Positions 8,640 through 17,715 of a DNA stretch of 64,000 nucleotides are shown in pieces. Position 1 is the first letter of the stretch. Each line of letters starts with the position of its first letter. The stretch is from CAKSQF01 sp964569225 (GTDB lineage Bacteria; Bacillota; Clostridia; Oscillospirales; CAG-272): the NCBI GenBank assembly GCA_964569225.1, contig CAZMTU010000001.1, positions 1 through 64,000 of the forward strand. Reading direction: 5' to 3'. The translations under genes were made by a program, and so were the position numbers. The notes under the pieces were generated by a model. It was not told the DNA's origin and made no database searches. It worked only from the letters and a program-made list of their open reading frames with translations.

Positions 8640-9422
8640 ATGAAATTTTACACATTCGGAGATTCCGAGAAACCGACTATTTTGCTGCTTCCGGGCACCT
8701 GTTGTCACTGGAAAGCGAATTTTAAATCGGTAATCCCACTGTTGGAGAAGGATTTCAATACTGTATGCGTTTCCTATGACGGATTTGACGAAACAGAAGA
8801 AAGTATTTTTCCGAACATGATCAAAGAAACAGAGCAGATCGAAGCATACATAAGAGAAAAGTTTGAGGGAAGAATTTACGCCGCCTACGGCTGCTCTATG
8901 GGGGGCTCTTTTGTAGGATTGCTTATTCAGAGAAGAAGGATTCATATTGAACATGGGATTTTGGGAAGCTCGGACTTGGATCAGGAAAAGGGGCTGTCCG
9001 CAAAGCTGAAAGCAAATATTGTCAGTAAACTGCTGTATGGTATTTTGCAAAAAGGTCAATTGCCCAAATGGATGCAAAAAAGAGTAAATAAAAAGAATCC
9101 TGAAGCGCAAGCGTTTTATCGGAAAATGCTGGAGATGTTCGGAGTAGGAAACGATGGGATGACCTTTGTAAATAGGCAAAGCATCTACAATCAATTCTAC
9201 TATGATTTGGTAACACCGCTTCAAAATAATATCTTTGTACCCGGCACATCGGTACATTGCTTTTACGCGGCTAAAATGGGAGAAAAGTATCTTACACGGT
9301 ACCGACAGCATTTTAAAAATCCGGATATTCGCCGTTATGATCTGCAGCACGAGGAGCTGTTGGTTTGCCGTCCTGAACAGTGGATAGAGGAAATTAAACG
9401 CTGCTGCGACATTCCGCTATAA
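8640..9422 (+). CDS. Alpha/beta hydrolase fold protein
   Basis: A 260-residue cytosolic protein. ILLLPGTCCHW at residues 14-24 supplies the oxyanion loop, and YGCSMGGSFVG near residue 82 is a GxSxG nucleophile elbow. The C-terminal HEELLV could contribute the catalytic His. GAGGAGATAAGAG lies just upstream. It sits 272 bases after the ZIP gene and before an ABC transporter in the same orientation. The gap holds no supported gene or clear terminator, so cotranscription is plausible. Substrate unknown; an esterase or a thioesterase are both possible. Confidence 0.8.
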   Translation: MKFYTFGDSEKPTILLLPGTCCHWKANFKSVIPLLEKDFNTVCVSYDGFDETEESIFPNMIKETEQIEAYIREKFEGRIYAAYGCSMGGSFVGLLIQRRRIHIEHGILGSSDLDQEKGLSAKLKANIVSKLLYGILQKGQLPKWMQKRVNKKNPEAQAFYRKMLEMFGVGNDGMTFVNRQSIYNQFYYDLVTPLQNNIFVPGTSVHCFYAAKMGEKYLTRYRQHFKNPDIRRYDLQHEELLVCRPEQWIEEIKRCCDIPL

Positions 9423-9484
9423 GAAAATTTACAGGAAAAGCCATTAATATGCAAGGTAAAACTATGTAAGGAGAAATTTGCTTT

Positions 9485-10183
9485 ATGTTTATCAGTCTAA
9501 AAGATGCTGTAAAAAAATACGGAAGCGGCGAAACCGCAGTCTATGCCCTTGATCACGCCTCTCTTGAACTGGAAGAAGGTAAAATATGCGTTATTCTCGG
9601 TCCCTCCGGCTCAGGAAAAAGCACGCTTTTAAATATGCTGGGCGGTCTGGATACGCTGGACAGCGGGGAACTGACCGTAGCCGGAAGAAAGGTGACCGGA
9701 CTTTCAAAGGAGCAGCGTACCGATTACAGAAAAGAGGACGTCGGCTTTGTTTTTCAGTTCTACAATCTGATTCCCGATTTGACGGTAGAGGAAAATATAG
9801 AGGTAGTATCCGATATTTCTGCCCATTCGCTTGACATGGAGGAGGTACTTGAGGCGCTGGATATCGCAAAATACCGCCGGCGCTTTCCGAGAGAGCTTTC
9901 CGGCGGTCAGCAGCAGCGGGTAGCGATCGCCCGCGCTATGATCAAAAATCCAAAGCTGCTGCTCTGCGACGAGCTGACCGGCGCGCTGGATACCAAGTCC
10001 TCCCGCAGCGTACTGAAATTTGTAGAAAAAATGAACCGTCAGTTTGGTACTACGGTAGCAATCATTACCCATAATGAAGCCATTGCAGGCATGGCGGACC
10101 AGGTCGTCCGACTGAAGGACGGTCGGATTTTTGAAAACCGTCTGAACGGGCAGAAGTGTTCAGCCGCAGAGCTGGTCCTGTAG
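9485..10183 (+). CDS. ABC transporter ATP-binding protein (MacB/LolD type)
   Basis: A 232-residue ATPase with Walker A GPSGSGKST at residues 39-47, Q-loop FVFQFYNLIP, signature LSGGQQQR, Walker B LLLCDELTGALD (Glu catalytic) and switch ITHN. These features and the small size fit the MacB/LolD/FtsE group, which energises FtsX-like permeases. The next gene encodes exactly such a permease. Members of this group export peptides, lipids or antibiotics, or drive mechanotransmission. No adaptor protein is encoded nearby. Confidence 0.92.
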   Translation: MFISLKDAVKKYGSGETAVYALDHASLELEEGKICVILGPSGSGKSTLLNMLGGLDTLDSGELTVAGRKVTGLSKEQRTDYRKEDVGFVFQFYNLIPDLTVEENIEVVSDISAHSLDMEEVLEALDIAKYRRRFPRELSGGQQQRVAIARAMIKNPKLLLCDELTGALDTKSSRSVLKFVEKMNRQFGTTVAIITHNEAIAGMADQVVRLKDGRIFENRLNGQKCSAAELVL

Positions 10184-10291
10184 AAATGCGTTTAAAGGCT
10201 GCTCCTTCAAACGACATATGCCCTGACGGTCAAGCGCCGTCATTTCGGCAAGCCGAATTGGTGACTCGGCAGAAAGGGATGATTAATTTAT

Positions 10292-12514
10292 ATGAAGCTG
10301 AACAGGCGATATGCCCGGAGCATCCGGGAAAATCTGTCATTTTACATATCCGCCGCCGTACTGACGGTGGCAACGCTGCTGATGTTTTATCTGTTTAATA
10401 TTGCGGGAAACGCAATCCTCGAATTTTCGGCTGATTTCTATCCGGCGCACCGCCTTGAAGACGCAAACTTTACAACCTATTTGCCCATCCCCGACGGGGT
10501 GCTCGCGGAGCTTGAAACGGATTATAACCTTACGTTGGAGGAAGAACACTACCTCAACATTCAAACCGACGGAACAACGGCACGAATATTTAAAAAAACA
10601 GACAAAATTGACCTTTATGAAATAACCGAAGGCACGGATGTTAAAAGCGATGATGAAATTATCATTTCCGAGGGCTATGCGGTCAATATGGCGGTTCATC
10701 TTGGAGACAGCTTGAAAATTGGGGACAAAACATATACAGTTGCCGGATTTTTTCAACGCCCCGATTACCTTTATATGCTGGAAAACGAGGATGATTCTTA
10801 TAAAAATATTTCCACCTTTTATCTTGCCTATATGACAGACAGCGCGTTTGAGGCGCTGGGCGACAGCGGCTTTCACTATCTCGTGCGCTACAATGAGGAC
10901 AACAGCACCGATTTCCGCAAAGCCGTTCATGAGACCTACATCATGCGCAGCTATTTGTCCAAAGAAGAAAATCCCCGTATTACGATGGTGGATACGCAGG
11001 CACAGATGTTTATTGTCATGTCCTATGTGATTCTATGCGTTTTGCCGCTGATCGCGGTGGCGCTGGTCAGTATCATTATCAGTCGGAAAGTCAAAAGCGA
11101 ACAGCGGATGATCGGGACGCTTTCGGCGCTTGGTTATAAAAAAAGGCAGCTTATGCGTCATTACGCCGGCTTTGCCGCGCTTCCCGGACTGACCGGCGGT
11201 ATTCTAACAGCGGTTTTATCGGCTATCCTTGCGCAGCCCTACAGCGAACTGGGGCTGCAGGATTATGAACCGATGCGTGTTCACGGCCATTTGAATCCGT
11301 TGATTGCCGTACTGGGCATTATTGTTCCGACGGCAATGTATGTCATCGCCGCCCTGTTATCGGTCAGACGGTTACTTCAAAAAGATACGGTTTTGCTGCT
11401 TGCCGCCAATGCCGACGCATCAGACAAAAAAAGAAAGCGGATATTGGCGGACAAAAAAATGTCTTTCAGAAAAAAATATGCCATTCGTTCGGTAATCGGC
11501 AATCCAATGCGCAGCTTTGTGGTGCTGCTTGGCGTTTTTCTCGGTTGCTTTATCATGCTGTTCGGTTATGCGGTATTCGACTCGATACAGGCTATGATGG
11601 ATACCGCGTCTGATACATTGGGCAGCTACGAATACCAATATATACTCAGTGAATTAATGGAGGAGAATCCTTACGGCGGCGAAAAGCTGCTGGTCGCATC
11701 AGCGGAAGACGCGAACGGCGCTGCTTTGACGCTGCTGGGAACCGAAACAAGCAATCCGTATTTAAATTTTCTTGATGAAAGCGGAAATAAAGTGGATATT
11801 GGGGATAAGTACTATATTACTTCCCTATATGCTACAATTCACGGTTTACAGGAGGGCGACAGTATCACCCTATATAATCCGCTGTCCATGGAAAAAAAGG
11901 AGATCATTATCAGCGGTATTTTACAAAATGATACAATGAAAGCCGTTTTTACATCGCTTGACAATACGGCAGAAATTATCGGCGTAAAGGCAGGTGTATA
12001 CAACGCGCTGATAAGCGACAGGAAGTTGGATATTCCGCAGGAAAAGATAGCGAAGGAAATCCGGAAGTCTTCGCTCAATGAGCAGATGCAGACCATGCTC
12101 GATCAAATGGGGATTATGATCGTTCTTATGATCGTACTTGGCGTGATAATTTGTATTGCCTCCATTTATGTGGCGATCAATATGCTGGTGACCGAAAACC
12201 GAAGCAGCATTTCTATGCTTAAGGTGCTCGGTTACAAGGATCGACAAATCGACCGAATTGTGCTGGCTGCCAACCATATTTTCCTTCCGATCGGAATTCT
12301 GCTTTCGATTCCGGCCGCTTATGCCGTATGCGCCACCTTTTACCGGTCGTTCGCGGATATGTTCAGTATGCTGATAACCGCGTCAATTGCTCCGAAAAGC
12401 TATGTCATATCGATTCTTCTGACTGCTGCCAGTTATTTTGCTTCCTTGGCGCTCGCCCGCCGAAAGGTTAAACGGGTAGATATGATCGAAAGTCTGAAGG
12501 ATAATAGAGAATAA
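10292..12514 (+). CDS. FtsX-like ABC transporter permease
   Basis: A 740-residue membrane protein. It has an N-terminal helix (residues 15-40), an extracellular domain of about 190 residues, a three-helix FtsX block (about 235-365), another helix (about 405-425), a second extracellular domain (about 435-610) and a last three-helix FtsX block. Both FtsX halves are fused in one chain, so a homodimer or monomer could pair with the preceding ATPase. GAAAGGGATGA precedes the start. Substrate unknown; resistance to or export of a peptide is a typical role for this architecture in Firmicutes. Confidence 0.9.
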   Translation: MKLNRRYARSIRENLSFYISAAVLTVATLLMFYLFNIAGNAILEFSADFYPAHRLEDANFTTYLPIPDGVLAELETDYNLTLEEEHYLNIQTDGTTARIFKKTDKIDLYEITEGTDVKSDDEIIISEGYAVNMAVHLGDSLKIGDKTYTVAGFFQRPDYLYMLENEDDSYKNISTFYLAYMTDSAFEALGDSGFHYLVRYNEDNSTDFRKAVHETYIMRSYLSKEENPRITMVDTQAQMFIVMSYVILCVLPLIAVALVSIIISRKVKSEQRMIGTLSALGYKKRQLMRHYAGFAALPGLTGGILTAVLSAILAQPYSELGLQDYEPMRVHGHLNPLIAVLGIIVPTAMYVIAALLSVRRLLQKDTVLLLAANADASDKKRKRILADKKMSFRKKYAIRSVIGNPMRSFVVLLGVFLGCFIMLFGYAVFDSIQAMMDTASDTLGSYEYQYILSELMEENPYGGEKLLVASAEDANGAALTLLGTETSNPYLNFLDESGNKVDIGDKYYITSLYATIHGLQEGDSITLYNPLSMEKKEIIISGILQNDTMKAVFTSLDNTAEIIGVKAGVYNALISDRKLDIPQEKIAKEIRKSSLNEQMQTMLDQMGIMIVLMIVLGVIICIASIYVAINMLVTENRSSISMLKVLGYKDRQIDRIVLAANHIFLPIGILLSIPAAYAVCATFYRSFADMFSMLITASIAPKSYVISILLTAASYFASLALARRKVKRVDMIESLKDNRE

Positions 12515-12528
12515 GAACGGTAGACGGT

Positions 12529-13320
12529 ATGGAAAAAATCAATATACAAGGCGTACCGGAAACGATGCTGCAAACGCTCTATGCCCGCGCCGCCTATTCT
12601 GAACAAAAAGGGCATCTATTTTATGACGCCAAAGCAATTGAGCTTGTTTCGCGCATAGATTACAATTTCACACACGCGGCGAGTGACGCCATGATGTCCA
12701 ACGGCGTCATTGCCCGAACGGTTCTGCTGGACCGCATGGTCTGTGACTTTATCAAAATGCATCCGGACGGAACGGTGATTAACATTACCTGCGGACTGGA
12801 CACTCGGTTTTATAGGGTCGATAATGGGAAAATACGCTGGTACAATCTCGATCTTCCCGAAACAGCCGCTCTTCGCGAACGGCTGCTTCAGGAATCCGGA
12901 CGGATATCCGTGATTGCAAAATCAGCTATGGACGGCACCTGGGCTGATGAAATAGAGCCGCCCAAGGACAAAACGCTGGTACTTATTGAAGGTCTTGTCA
13001 TGTATCTGACCGAACCGGATGTAAGGCAGATCCTATCGATCATCGACCGCCGCTTCACGGAGGCGGAAATTATCATGGAAATAATGAATCCGTGGGTTGT
13101 GAAGCACATGAAGGAACGTTCCATTGAGTCAACCGGTGCGAAATTCACTTGGGGACTGAAATCCGGCAGGGCACTGAAGCCGATAGCGCCAAACCTCACT
13201 TGGATAAAAGACGTTAGTTTGGCGGAAGGAATGAAGCTCATTTACCCGGCTTACCGGCTATTCGGATGGATTCCGGCAGTTAAATCCATCTCAAACAAGC
13301 TTGTCCTATTGAAAAAGTAA
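12529..13320 (+). CDS. LCM-family SAM-dependent O-methyltransferase
   Basis: A 263-residue protein of the leucine carboxyl methyltransferase superfamily. The block VINITCGLDTRFYR corresponds to the family's GCGLDTR SAM motif, followed by YNLDLPE and LVLIEGLVMYLTEPDV. Bacterial members often act as carboxyl or hydroxyl O-methyltransferases in secondary metabolism. It starts only 15 bases after the FtsX gene, so it is cotranscribed; its ribosome binding site is weak, suggesting translational coupling. The expected Gly before Cys in the SAM motif is Thr here. Substrate unknown. Confidence 0.82.
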   Translation: MEKINIQGVPETMLQTLYARAAYSEQKGHLFYDAKAIELVSRIDYNFTHAASDAMMSNGVIARTVLLDRMVCDFIKMHPDGTVINITCGLDTRFYRVDNGKIRWYNLDLPETAALRERLLQESGRISVIAKSAMDGTWADEIEPPKDKTLVLIEGLVMYLTEPDVRQILSIIDRRFTEAEIIMEIMNPWVVKHMKERSIESTGAKFTWGLKSGRALKPIAPNLTWIKDVSLAEGMKLIYPAYRLFGWIPAVKSISNKLVLLKK

Positions 13321-13329
13321 AGTGAAACG

Positions 13330-13957
13330 GTGAAACATGAAAAACAAACCGGTGACGGCGAACAGAAAAAAGCGCTATGCCTGCTGCTATCTGCCGTATT
13401 CATCTACATGCTGATTACCATAGGGATTGTGCTCGTTTACAGACAGAATGGCGTCAGTAATACAGTCAAGAAAATTGTACAAAACGGGTACCTATCTGCT
13501 GCTTTTGGCATTATCACTAATGCTGATTAGATTCTCAAAGAAACCGCCGGCGCACTTCGGACTGTTTTTTCGAAAGCTGCCAATGCAGATAATGACCGGC
13601 GCCGCTATCGGGGCAGGACTGACCGTGCTTATGATGATCTTCGGAAGCTTCCCAGCCTTTCCGAACCGCTTTGCATATATTCTGTTCAGTCAGCTTCTGG
13701 TGGGACTATCCGAGGAAACCTTCTGGCGCGGGTTTGTATTACAGTCGGTCTGGGATATTTCAGCCTCGAAAGACCAAGCGATATTCTTCTCCTCACTACT
13801 GTTCGGGCTCAGCCATTTCCCCATAGGCGGAAGCGTCGCGCAGGTAATAGCCGCCTTTCTGATCGGTATTCTTCTCGCCGTACTGCGTACTGAATTTAAG
13901 GAAACGGTAGGCATTCCCGCTGTTGCGGTGGGACATGCTATTTCCAATATATTTTAA
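13330..13957 (+). pseudogene. CPBP-family intramembrane glutamic protease, frameshifted
   Basis: The C-terminal part, open from about 13490, carries all three CPBP/CAAX protease motifs: EETFWRG, FGLSHF and GHAISN. The N-terminal membrane helix (CLLLSAVFIYMLITIGIVLVY) lies in a different frame, so a frameshift occurs near 13480-13495. A second shift may lie in the A-run near 13366-13371, because an ATG at 13337 in the downstream frame gives a more natural start (MKNKPV). Two compensating single-base changes could be sequencing errors or real decay. CPBP proteases process membrane-bound peptides and often serve in peptide maturation or immunity. Confidence 0.75.
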
Positions 13958-13976
13958 TAAATAAGGGAGCAGACTT

Positions 13977-14612
13977 ATGAAAGACTATGAAGCGCTTTCC
14001 AAAAAGCATTTTAATGAGCAGGCGGCAGAGTATGACGCCAGAAATACTGCCTACTATTCCAAATATCCGAAGCTGAGCTGCAAAGATGCAGCCAACCGTC
14101 TGCAAAAAATAACCTATAGCAGTCTGCTGGATGTAGGATGCGGAACAGGATATCTCATCGGGCTGCTGCGAAAGCAGAAACAGGCGGCGTATTACGGTTT
14201 AGATCTGTCGCCGGAGATGCTGAAAATGGCGCGTGCAAAATTTGATAATACCGTTGTACTGACAGAAGGCTCGGCGGATTGTCTGCCTTATGCCGACGGT
14301 ACCTTTGACGTGGTGACCTGTATCCAAAGCTTCCATCACTATCCCTATCCCGAAAAGGCAATGTCAGAGGCATATCGCGTGTTAAAGCCGGGCGGACTGT
14401 ACATGCTTTCCGATACTGGCATGGGTGGATTGATGAAGTGGATATACAATCATCTTTTACTGAAGATAGCCAGTTCTGGCGACTATGCTGTTGCGTCCCG
14501 AAAAGATATTGAACGCATGATGAAAACAGCCGGCTTTCAGATTGCCGATGCACATCAAGTATCTAGGGTTATCTATACGGTTACAGGAAAAAAGCCGTCA
14601 AAAAAAAGTTAA
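13977..14612 (+). CDS. Class I SAM-dependent methyltransferase
   Basis: A 211-residue methyltransferase with SAM motif I LLDVGCGTGYLIGLL near residue 50, GLDLSPEML, CIQSFHHYPYPEKAM and YRVLKPGGLYMLSDTG. The fold is the UbiE/Methyltransf_11 type acting on a small molecule. AAGGGAGCAG provides the ribosome binding site, 20 bases after the CPBP gene. It is the last gene of the dyad-controlled cluster; the next promoter begins 25 bases after its stop. It is distinct in sequence from the first methyltransferase of the cluster, so the two probably have different substrates. Confidence 0.88.
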   Translation: MKDYEALSKKHFNEQAAEYDARNTAYYSKYPKLSCKDAANRLQKITYSSLLDVGCGTGYLIGLLRKQKQAAYYGLDLSPEMLKMARAKFDNTVVLTEGSADCLPYADGTFDVVTCIQSFHHYPYPEKAMSEAYRVLKPGGLYMLSDTGMGGLMKWIYNHLLLKIASSGDYAVASRKDIERMMKTAGFQIADAHQVSRVIYTVTGKKPSKKS

Positions 14613-14637
14613 GCTGAGAAAAATTTCCGAAATAGTA

Positions 14638-14748
14638 TTGACAAATACCTACAGATATGCTATGATAAATGCAGTTAGCTTGATCTAACCGCGTTTATTA
14701 TAGCGGGTATGATTATTTTTTAATTTCTTTAGTTAGTTTAGACTAACT
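14638..14748 (+). promoter_or_regulatory. Promoter with two dyad operators before DUF2325-flavodoxin
   Basis: TTGACA (14638-14643) and TATGAT (14661-14666) are separated by 17 nt. AGTTAG-CTTGAT-CTAACC at 14673-14690 has one mismatch to the dyad, and AGTTAG-TTTAGA-CTAACT at 14731-14748 is perfect. Both match the dyad at 6802-6819 in half-site and spacing, so the two transcription units probably share a regulator. A flavodoxin in the unit points to iron limitation as signal, by inference. Confidence 0.72.
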
Positions 14749-14787
14749 TAAAGGCATTGTAAAACATTTAAAGAAAGGATTCCATGT

Positions 14788-15075
14788 ATGAGTGTTGTAA
14801 TTGTAGGCGGAAACGAAAGAATGGAATGTCAGTATGCAGATATATGTAAAAATTACGGCTGCAAGGCTAAAATTTTTACAAAAGAAAACGGTTCCCTGAA
14901 AAAGAAAATGGGATGTCCTGACTTACTGATTCTGTTCACAGGAACGGTATCTCACAAAATGGTAATCAGCGCCGCGCAGGAAGCCAAACGAAACAATGTT
15001 CCCATCGCTCGCGTACACACCAGCAGTGTTGCGGCACTTCACAGCGTTCTTTCAGAGCATTTCGCGGCAAACTGA
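14788..15075 (+). CDS. DUF2325 protein
   Basis: A 95-residue protein of the DUF2325 family: an N-terminal beta strand SVVIVGGNERME, a central CPDLLILFTGTVSHKM strand-turn, and NNVPIARVHTSS near the end. It has a compact Rossmann-like alpha/beta layout. DUF2325 genes are often found near ferrous iron transport and flavodoxin genes, but no enzymatic role is established. AAAGAAAGGA precedes the start. The two operator dyads directly upstream make it the first gene of a regulated unit. Confidence 0.85.
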   Translation: MSVVIVGGNERMECQYADICKNYGCKAKIFTKENGSLKKKMGCPDLLILFTGTVSHKMVISAAQEAKRNNVPIARVHTSSVAALHSVLSEHFAAN

Positions 15076-15331
15076 TCGAATTAGCTGTAGTTTGACTGAG
15101 CGCGCTTTTGATCTGATACCTGAAATTCCGCATGACAGCTGCATTCTTTCCGCTTTCGGCGGCTGCCAACAACCCTATCCCTGAAAGCAGTCAAAAAAAC
15201 GGAACGGTTTCTGCGCGGTCTCTCAAGGATCAATCAGCGCTTTAAAAGCAAGACAGGCGCGCTTCGCGTTCATAACGGTTTAGCATATATTTATATATAT
15301 ATAAATTTTATAGAAAAGAGGGTTTACAAAT

Positions 15332-15754
15332 ATGAGTAAAATTGCAGTGGTTTATTGGAGCGGTACCGGAAACACCGAACTGATGGCGTCAAAGGTTGCG
15401 GAAGGCGCAGCCGCGGCTGGCGCGGAGGTTACTTCCTTTACCGCCTCACAGTTTAGCGCGGATCTGATGGACCAGTTTGACGCGATCGCGTTTGGCTGCC
15501 CTTCTATGGGGGTAGAACAGTTGGAGGACAGCGAGTTTGAACCGATGTTCACCGGCTGTGAACCAAAGCTCAGCGGAAAAAAGATTGCGCTGTTCGGTTC
15601 CTACGGCTGGGGAGACGGCGAATGGATGCGCAACTGGGAAGAAACCTGCACCGGCGACGGCGCCGTATTTGCCTGCGACAGTGTCATCTGCAATGACGCG
15701 CCTGATGCGGATGCGGAAGCCGCCTGCATTGCGCTTGGAAAAGCATTGGCATAA
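15332..15754 (+). CDS. Flavodoxin
   Basis: A 140-residue short-chain flavodoxin. The FMN phosphate loop is SGTGNTE at residues 10-16, followed by FGCPSMGVEQLED and LFGSYGWGDGEWM, which shape the isoalloxazine pocket. Flavodoxins carry electrons in place of ferredoxin when iron is scarce, and could serve the PFOR encoded at 55785-59516. The gene lies 256 bases after the DUF2325 gene; the gap holds no supported gene. AAAAGAGGG is the ribosome binding site. Cotranscription with DUF2325 is likely but not proved. Confidence 0.93.
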   Translation: MSKIAVVYWSGTGNTELMASKVAEGAAAAGAEVTSFTASQFSADLMDQFDAIAFGCPSMGVEQLEDSEFEPMFTGCEPKLSGKKIALFGSYGWGDGEWMRNWEETCTGDGAVFACDSVICNDAPDADAEAACIALGKALA

Positions 15755-15771
15755 TTATATATTTCATAAAT

Positions 15772-15796
15772 AAGAGGACGCATTATGCGCCCTCTT
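15772..15796 (+). terminator. Hairpin after flavodoxin
   Basis: AAGAGG-CGCAT pairs with ATGCG-CCTCTT in a nearly perfect palindrome 18 bases after the stop. There is no T-run, so it may be a weak terminator or transcript-stabilising hairpin. Confidence 0.45.
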
Positions 15797-15957
15797 AGAC
15801 TGAAGATAAAGCCCAATTAGCGCTTTTTTCTTTGGAGGTTTACTCCAACCGCTTATTAAGGGAGCTTTTTAAAAAAGTTCCCTTAATAACCTTCAAAAAC
15901 GCTTGAATACTGACTTGCTTCTATGTTTTAGATTGTAAAACATAAATTTATCTACAC
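15797..15957 (+). repeat. Dispersed intergenic repeat, copy A
   Basis: This shares ordered blocks with three other intergenic stretches (31041-31190, 55374-55530, 59858-59990): AGA-TAAA-CCCAATT, a Gly-tract-poor GGAGGTTTACTCC inverted pair, CCTTAATAACCTT, a TTTTAGATT block, and the terminal AAATTT-TCTACAC. The rest of the gap to 16177 has no gene. Confidence 0.6.
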
Positions 15958-16177
15958 TTTAAGCGCGCGCTTTATACCGCTTCTTAAGATGCAGACAAAG
16001 CTAAATTGGGACTTTTTGTCTAAAATTTTACGCTAATCGAAGCTTTATTTACCCCCTAAAAGCTTCTAAAAAGCTATAGGGTATGCGCGGCGTGCTTTGC
16101 CTTTGCTTTTACAGGCATACAAAGCGTCCGCCAGTGGGTTCTAAATCCGTTTGACCCGCTGAAACAATTAAAAACCG

Positions 16178-16948
16178 CTAACAAGCTGTACTTGTTTGCC
16201 CTGTCAGATCCTTAATGACCTCTCCGGCAATGATCAGCCCTACTACCGACGGCACAAAAGCATTGCTGCCGGGTACCTGCCGGCGCTGCGTACACTTGCG
16301 AGCGGTTCCGGGCGGGCATATACAGTGTGATTTGCAGCTAATCGCCGCATCTTCATAGGGAATGATCGGTTTTTCTCTGGAATAGACCACCTTCAGGCGG
16401 TCTATTTTTCTTTTTCTCAGTTCATACCGCATAACTCTTGCCAGCGGGCAGACTGAGGTTTCATAAATATCAGCTACTTCAAACGCGGTAGGATCCAGCT
16501 TATTTCCGGCGCCCATTGAACTGATAATTTGCGTTCCGGCTGCTTGGGCATTCACTGCCAATGCGATCTTACCGGTCACCGTATCTATAGCGTCAATAAT
16601 GTAGTCATATTCATAAAAATTAAACTGACCGGCGGTTTCGGGCATGTAAAAGGTCTTGTAAACGCGCACTTTTGCGTCCGGATTGATTTCGGCGATCCGT
16701 TCTGCCGCTACATCAACTTTATACCTGCCTACCGTTTTCCGGGTAGCGTAAAGCTGTCGGTTAAGATTAGTCAGGCATACCTTATCATCGTCAATCAAAT
16801 CGACAGCGCCTATTCCGCTGCGGATCAGTGCTTCGGTTGCATAACCGCCTACACCGCCGATCCCAAAAATCGCTACCCTTGAGGAGGCCAGCCTTTGCAT
16901 AGCTTCCGCTCCTAAAAGAAGCTGCGTTCTGGAAAACTGATTCAGCAT
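16178..16948 (-). CDS. tcdA: TcdA-like E1 enzyme (tRNA threonylcarbamoyladenosine dehydratase family)
   Basis: A 256-residue ThiF/E1-like adenylating protein. The nucleotide loop GIGGVGGYATEALIRSG lies near residue 30, then DLIDDDKVCLTNLNRQ, YDYIIDAIDTV, and ISSMGAGNKLDPT, which is typical of TcdA (CsdL). TcdA cyclises t6A at position 37 of tRNA by ATP-driven dehydration. A Cys-rich segment (CKSHCICPPGTARKC) near the C-terminus could hold a metal. ATG 16948 has AGGCAGGGG upstream; a GTG at 16957 is possible. It is the last gene of the five-gene minus-strand operon, 26 bases after the esterase. A sulfur-carrier-type E1 role is a less likely alternative. Confidence 0.85.
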   Translation of the reverse strand: MLNQFSRTQLLLGAEAMQRLASSRVAIFGIGGVGGYATEALIRSGIGAVDLIDDDKVCLTNLNRQLYATRKTVGRYKVDVAAERIAEINPDAKVRVYKTFYMPETAGQFNFYEYDYIIDAIDTVTGKIALAVNAQAAGTQIISSMGAGNKLDPTAFEVADIYETSVCPLARVMRYELRKRKIDRLKVVYSREKPIIPYEDAAISCKSHCICPPGTARKCTQRRQVPGSNAFVPSVVGLIIAGEVIKDLTGQTSTAC

Positions 16949-16974
16949 TCGATTCACCCCTGCCTTTTTATGTC

Positions 16975-17715
16975 TTATTCAAACAGCCTGCTGAAGAAAT
17001 AAGGAAGCTGCTTCTGCCACCAGCACCAATCATGGCTGACGTCGTTTCCCCAATAATCTACCCAAGCCGGAATGCTTTTTTGCCGAAGGATCTGATCCAT
17101 ATGGCGGGTGCCCGCAAGCAATTCATCTTCCCAAGCGCCCTGTCCGACGCAAAGAATGATCCGGCTTTGCCGATAAAGCGTCATATAAGGGTGATCTTCG
17201 GGCATCCCCTGCAAAAAATGAACAGGCGAATTATCGTATACCAGCGGCTCCATGTAGCTGTGGAAAAAGTAGGAAGCGTCAAACAGCCCGCTGAGCGAAA
17301 CAATAACGTCAAACAGATCGGGACGGCGAAAGAAAAAGTTGCCTGAATGGACGCCGCCCATACTGCACCCGGTGACGATCGCTTTGCCGGTACTGCCGGT
17401 CAGCGCTTTGACTCGCGGAACCAGCTCCTCGGTGATATAACGGAACCAATGCTCGTGCAGCAGAATCCGTTCATGAGGGTCGCCGCCCTCGTAAGACCAT
17501 GTTTCATTGTCAATGCTGTCCGGACAGATTAGTGCCAGTCTGCCGCTCTCGATCCAGGGCGAAAGGGTATTCACCATTCCGAAGTTTTCAAAATCAAAAA
17601 ATCGTCCGTCCTGAGGAGGAAAGGCAAAACAGAGCTTTCCACTGCTCCCATAGAGCTTGAATTCCATTTCCCTGCCCAAATTCTGACTGTATTCCTTAAA
17701 ATATCGGATATTCAT
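16975..17715 (-). CDS. Putative esterase (esterase D/antigen 85-like alpha/beta hydrolase)
   Basis: A 246-residue protein of the PF00756-type esterases. The nucleophile elbow TGCSMGGVHSGNFFFRRPD lies near residue 117, and the C-terminal DVSHDWCWWQKQLPYF supplies the catalytic His in the usual context. There is no signal peptide, so it is cytosolic. Its start overlaps the end of the ATP-grasp gene by 4 bases, which implies translational coupling and a shared pathway. It might hydrolyse a product or by-product of the ATP-grasp ligase; the substrate is not readable. Confidence 0.82.
   Translation of the reverse strand: MNIRYFKEYSQNLGREMEFKLYGSSGKLCFAFPPQDGRFFDFENFGMVNTLSPWIESGRLALICPDSIDNETWSYEGGDPHERILLHEHWFRYITEELVPRVKALTGSTGKAIVTGCSMGGVHSGNFFFRRPDLFDVIVSLSGLFDASYFFHSYMEPLVYDNSPVHFLQGMPEDHPYMTLYRQSRIILCVGQGAWEDELLAGTRHMDQILRQKSIPAWVDYWGNDVSHDWCWWQKQLPYFFSRLFE

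Noticed and set aside
8616..9350. 244-codon minus-strand frame opposite the alpha/beta hydrolase
   Set aside because: The plus-strand gene carries the GxSxG motif and ribosome binding site; the antisense frame is compositional.
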